In this document: piece after piece, positions 61,686-64,000 of the stretch
How positions within the stretch are numbered: position 1 is the stretch's first letter
Layout of the letters: each line of letters begins with the position of its first letter
Notes under the pieces: generated by a model
What the model was told of the DNA's origin: nothing
Seen by the model: only the letters and a program-made list of their open reading frames with translations
Databases searched by the model: none
Assembly (NCBI GenBank): GCA_022113835.1
Contig: JAILWY010000016.1
Location: 13,113,501 to 13,177,500, forward strand
Length of the DNA: 64,000 nucleotides
From: Atopsyche davidsoni
Taxonomy: Eukaryota; Arthropoda; Insecta; Trichoptera; Hydrobiosidae
Reading direction: 5' to 3'
Made by a program: the position numbers and the translations under genes

Positions 61686-63129
61686 ATAAGAAGTGGAATT
61701 AAAATTTATAAATAAAAATATATTTCTTTAATTTTTAGTACGAGATTTTCAAATATATTGATACAAATAAAAACATGGTACACGCTAGGAATACACGATA
61801 GCACTGAATTTGGAAAGAAGTCATTTCATTGATTTGATTTGTTTCCTTGGGTGTTGAGTTGCACTAAATTTTCGGCACTCCGATGTATTAGGAGCGCTGG
61901 GACCGACTTTAGGGTAAAAGTATCGAGTATCGATAGCTTGAAGTACCTCAACATCCATGAAACTATTTATTACGTTACTTTTTAAAACAATTTAGTGTAT
62001 TAAATTTTGATGATAATTATTAAAATAATGCTTTAATATACTGCATCGGGTATAATATACTTGCATCGGTTTCACCATAAAAAAATTACTCAAAATCTAT
62101 AGATATTAAATCTAAAATGACACTCGTGGCCATTCACACTGGCACCAAAACTAAAGAGACTGCTCGCGCACGATAGTAGAAATAGACCTTTAGTTTGTCT
62201 CGCCTTGATTCGGTAAGAATGATGCACAGACTTACCGACGAGAAATTATAAAAAATTTTTGAGGCACAGGTCTTAAGCGGAAAGAGAGCAGGCGAGTCGG
62301 ATATATTCGTCATCAAAATGCTACCGAGACTTTACACACAGAAAAATATTCTTTTAAATTGTTTTTAAAAGCACTTAGTTTTTTCAAAAAATAAACAGAT
62401 AATGTTCGTAGAGCAATACTGCTCACTTGTAGATATTATTTTCAGCTCCGCACATGATTTTTATATGATTAGAATTTAGAGTTTTAAGGATTTGAACATA
62501 TCCTTTTTAGGTTATTGCTACCCGAAACTCTTGCTAATTGAGTTGCAATGCCGCCCCGAGTGATAATTTTAATAGTTATTTGCTAGTGCGAAACCGACGT
62601 AACCAATGTTTGTTGAACAAATTCATTATTATAATTGTGTTTATTCATATCAGTACATATGTTGACACAAAAAACCTGTTTGACTGAAAAGTGCAGAGTA
62701 ATAAAATATTTAAATATAACATTATTATCGACATAAATGAAGAACAAACGCCTTTGCTACATAATTATACGAATGATAGTAGGTCAGAAAAAAAAAAGGT
62801 AAAAATACATTGACCTTTTCAAAAAAAGTAAAAAATAATTTTAAAAGGATGAAATTAAAGCTCTAAAACAAAATAATAAAAAAAAATTGTTGAAAATGAG
62901 GCCTCTATACCGATTCTACGAAAATCTTTTTCATAGTATTGTAATTTGACCAAAAAATTTAATTCAATTCAATAGAAAACTTATTAGGAGTTTAATTTTT
63001 TCTTTTCAAATTTATGCAAGTGTAACTGAAGTGCGTCACCTAGATAAGTATTTGTTGACTATAAGTTCTTTGCCTTTTGATGTTAATTATTCGACAATTT
63101 TTTGTGTAAGAATAGGATTCCTATTTAAT
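61686..63129. other. Mostly AT-rich DNA, nothing recognised
   Basis: A minus-strand frame (62134-62316) meets a GTAAGT donor at 62227-62232, but it has no acceptor, no family and no neighbour exon. I do not call it. Confidence 0.4.
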
Positions 63130-63295
63130 ATATTAAATAAAATACTTGAGTGATTTTTCCAAATGCCAATTTTTATTGGTGACTGGTTGCGCCAACTTTT
63201 CACGTTGGTATTATCTGAAGGTGTGGAAGAACCACTGAAGTATTTCATTTAAAATATTAAAATGGAATTCCAAGTAGTCCCTGTCAAAAATATTT
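63130..63295 (-). mobile_element. Family A element, copy A9, diverged
   Basis: In minus orientation it keeps both arms, the module (complement GTGACTGGTTGCGCCAAC, with the CCGGT core mutated to CCAGT) and the 5' tag (complement AATTCCAAGTAGTCCCTGTC). It is the most worn full-length copy. Confidence 0.65.
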
Positions 63296-64000
63296 ATTAC
63301 GTACGAATATTTGTTAATGTATTACATACTCATGAATAATAATTGAAATTCACGACGATCCGAAGGATAAAAATGTACCAGGCTGAATTCAAGATACACT
63401 TTTAAATAATTTCCTCATCGTTTTGTTTGTTTTAAAAAATACATCTAAAAAAACGTACAATTCGGATGATTACATATAAACACACTTATTGAAAATATAA
63501 TTACGCAGAAGCAACTAAAAATTACATTAGCTAGAAGTTCATAAAATGTTCAATAAATTAAAAATTTAATATTTATCTTAACCTGATGTAATCAAGAGAA
63601 TATTTTATAATTTTTTATGTGGTTTTTTAACAATTTTTTATAAAGAACTAAAAAACATGTCAGCTAAAATAAAACTTGTTTAATCTGATGCAAAAGAATT
63701 TAGATCTCGTTTTAATAAATGAAAAAAATGTACCAATTATCTACAAGCACCTGACATTTTTTATTAATTAATTTCCCGGTCAGTTAGCACGATGCTATCA
63801 AACCGACGTGAATTTCTCGAAAAAGTGGCATGTCGATCACTAATAAATCACGAAAATAAATATTCACGGTAAAATATTACAAGACAACGAAGATTAATGT
63901 TGTCTAGACTTTTACATATTTTTAAGATTGAAAAATATTAAAGAAGTTTTACTTAATGTATATTTAATTGACCCTGATTTTTATGATGTACATATAATCA
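63296..64000. other. AT-rich DNA, nothing recognised
   Basis: No gene, RNA or repeat boundary is visible to the window edge. Confidence 0.5.

Noticed and set aside
62134..62316. Minus-strand frame meeting a GTAAGT donor
   Set aside because: No acceptor, family or partner exon; phase 0 does not fit the dpr signal-peptide exon.
1..64000. CRISPR arrays, bacterial operons, rRNA genes
   Set aside because: No regularly spaced direct repeats, ribosome-binding-site-led gene strings or rRNA-like stretches were seen; the DNA is eukaryotic.

Overview
The window is AT-rich, intron- and transposon-laden animal DNA, almost certainly insect. There are no bacterial-style operons; most open frames are short and chance-like, and the recognisable coding sequence consists of small exons with GT/AG splice signals. 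The one gene I can name by family is a dpr (defective proboscis extension response) gene on the minus strand. These genes encode neuronal cell-surface proteins with two immunoglobulin domains. The species cannot be fixed from the sequence. The large introns and many short inverted-repeat elements suggest an expanded insect genome, for example a hemipteran, but that is inference.

Layout, right to left along the gene. A CpG-rich island (25160-25420) looks like the promoter. A candidate first coding exon (24826-24862) follows it on the minus strand, with start codon, 12 codons and a phase-1 donor. After a ~16 kb intron comes a well-supported exon for the signal-peptide core (8784-8885). After a ~5 kb intron comes a well-supported exon for the mature N-terminus and the first strands of Ig domain 1 (3654-3826). 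The rest of the gene lies off the left edge. All junction phases agree (1/1, then 0). At the left edge (1-244) a second minus-strand open segment with a strong acceptor encodes about 81 residues of an unrecognised protein.

From about 25.4 kb to 64 kb I see no convincing gene. This stretch is AT-rich DNA with repeats and scattered GC-richer islets of 150-350 bp that resemble conserved regulatory DNA.

Mobile elements are the richest content. (i) Family A is a hairpin-forming element carrying a GAAACCGGTCAC motif behind a small stem-loop. It has about nine copies; four have 12-14 bp target duplications, and one sits inside an older transposon. It resembles Penelope-like retroelements with hammerhead-like motifs. 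(ii) Family B has three copies of an element with a tRNA-like core; two have flanking inverted repeats. (iii) Family C is two hAT-type MITEs with 8-bp target duplications. (iv) Family D is two copies of an unnamed repeat carrying a short open frame. (v) Family E is two copies of a repeat with matching ends. There are also one decayed Tc1/mariner-type transposon with TA duplication and several single inverted-repeat MITEs, one a near-perfect hairpin. Four (AT)n tracts, a GT tract and one C-rich minisatellite complete the picture.
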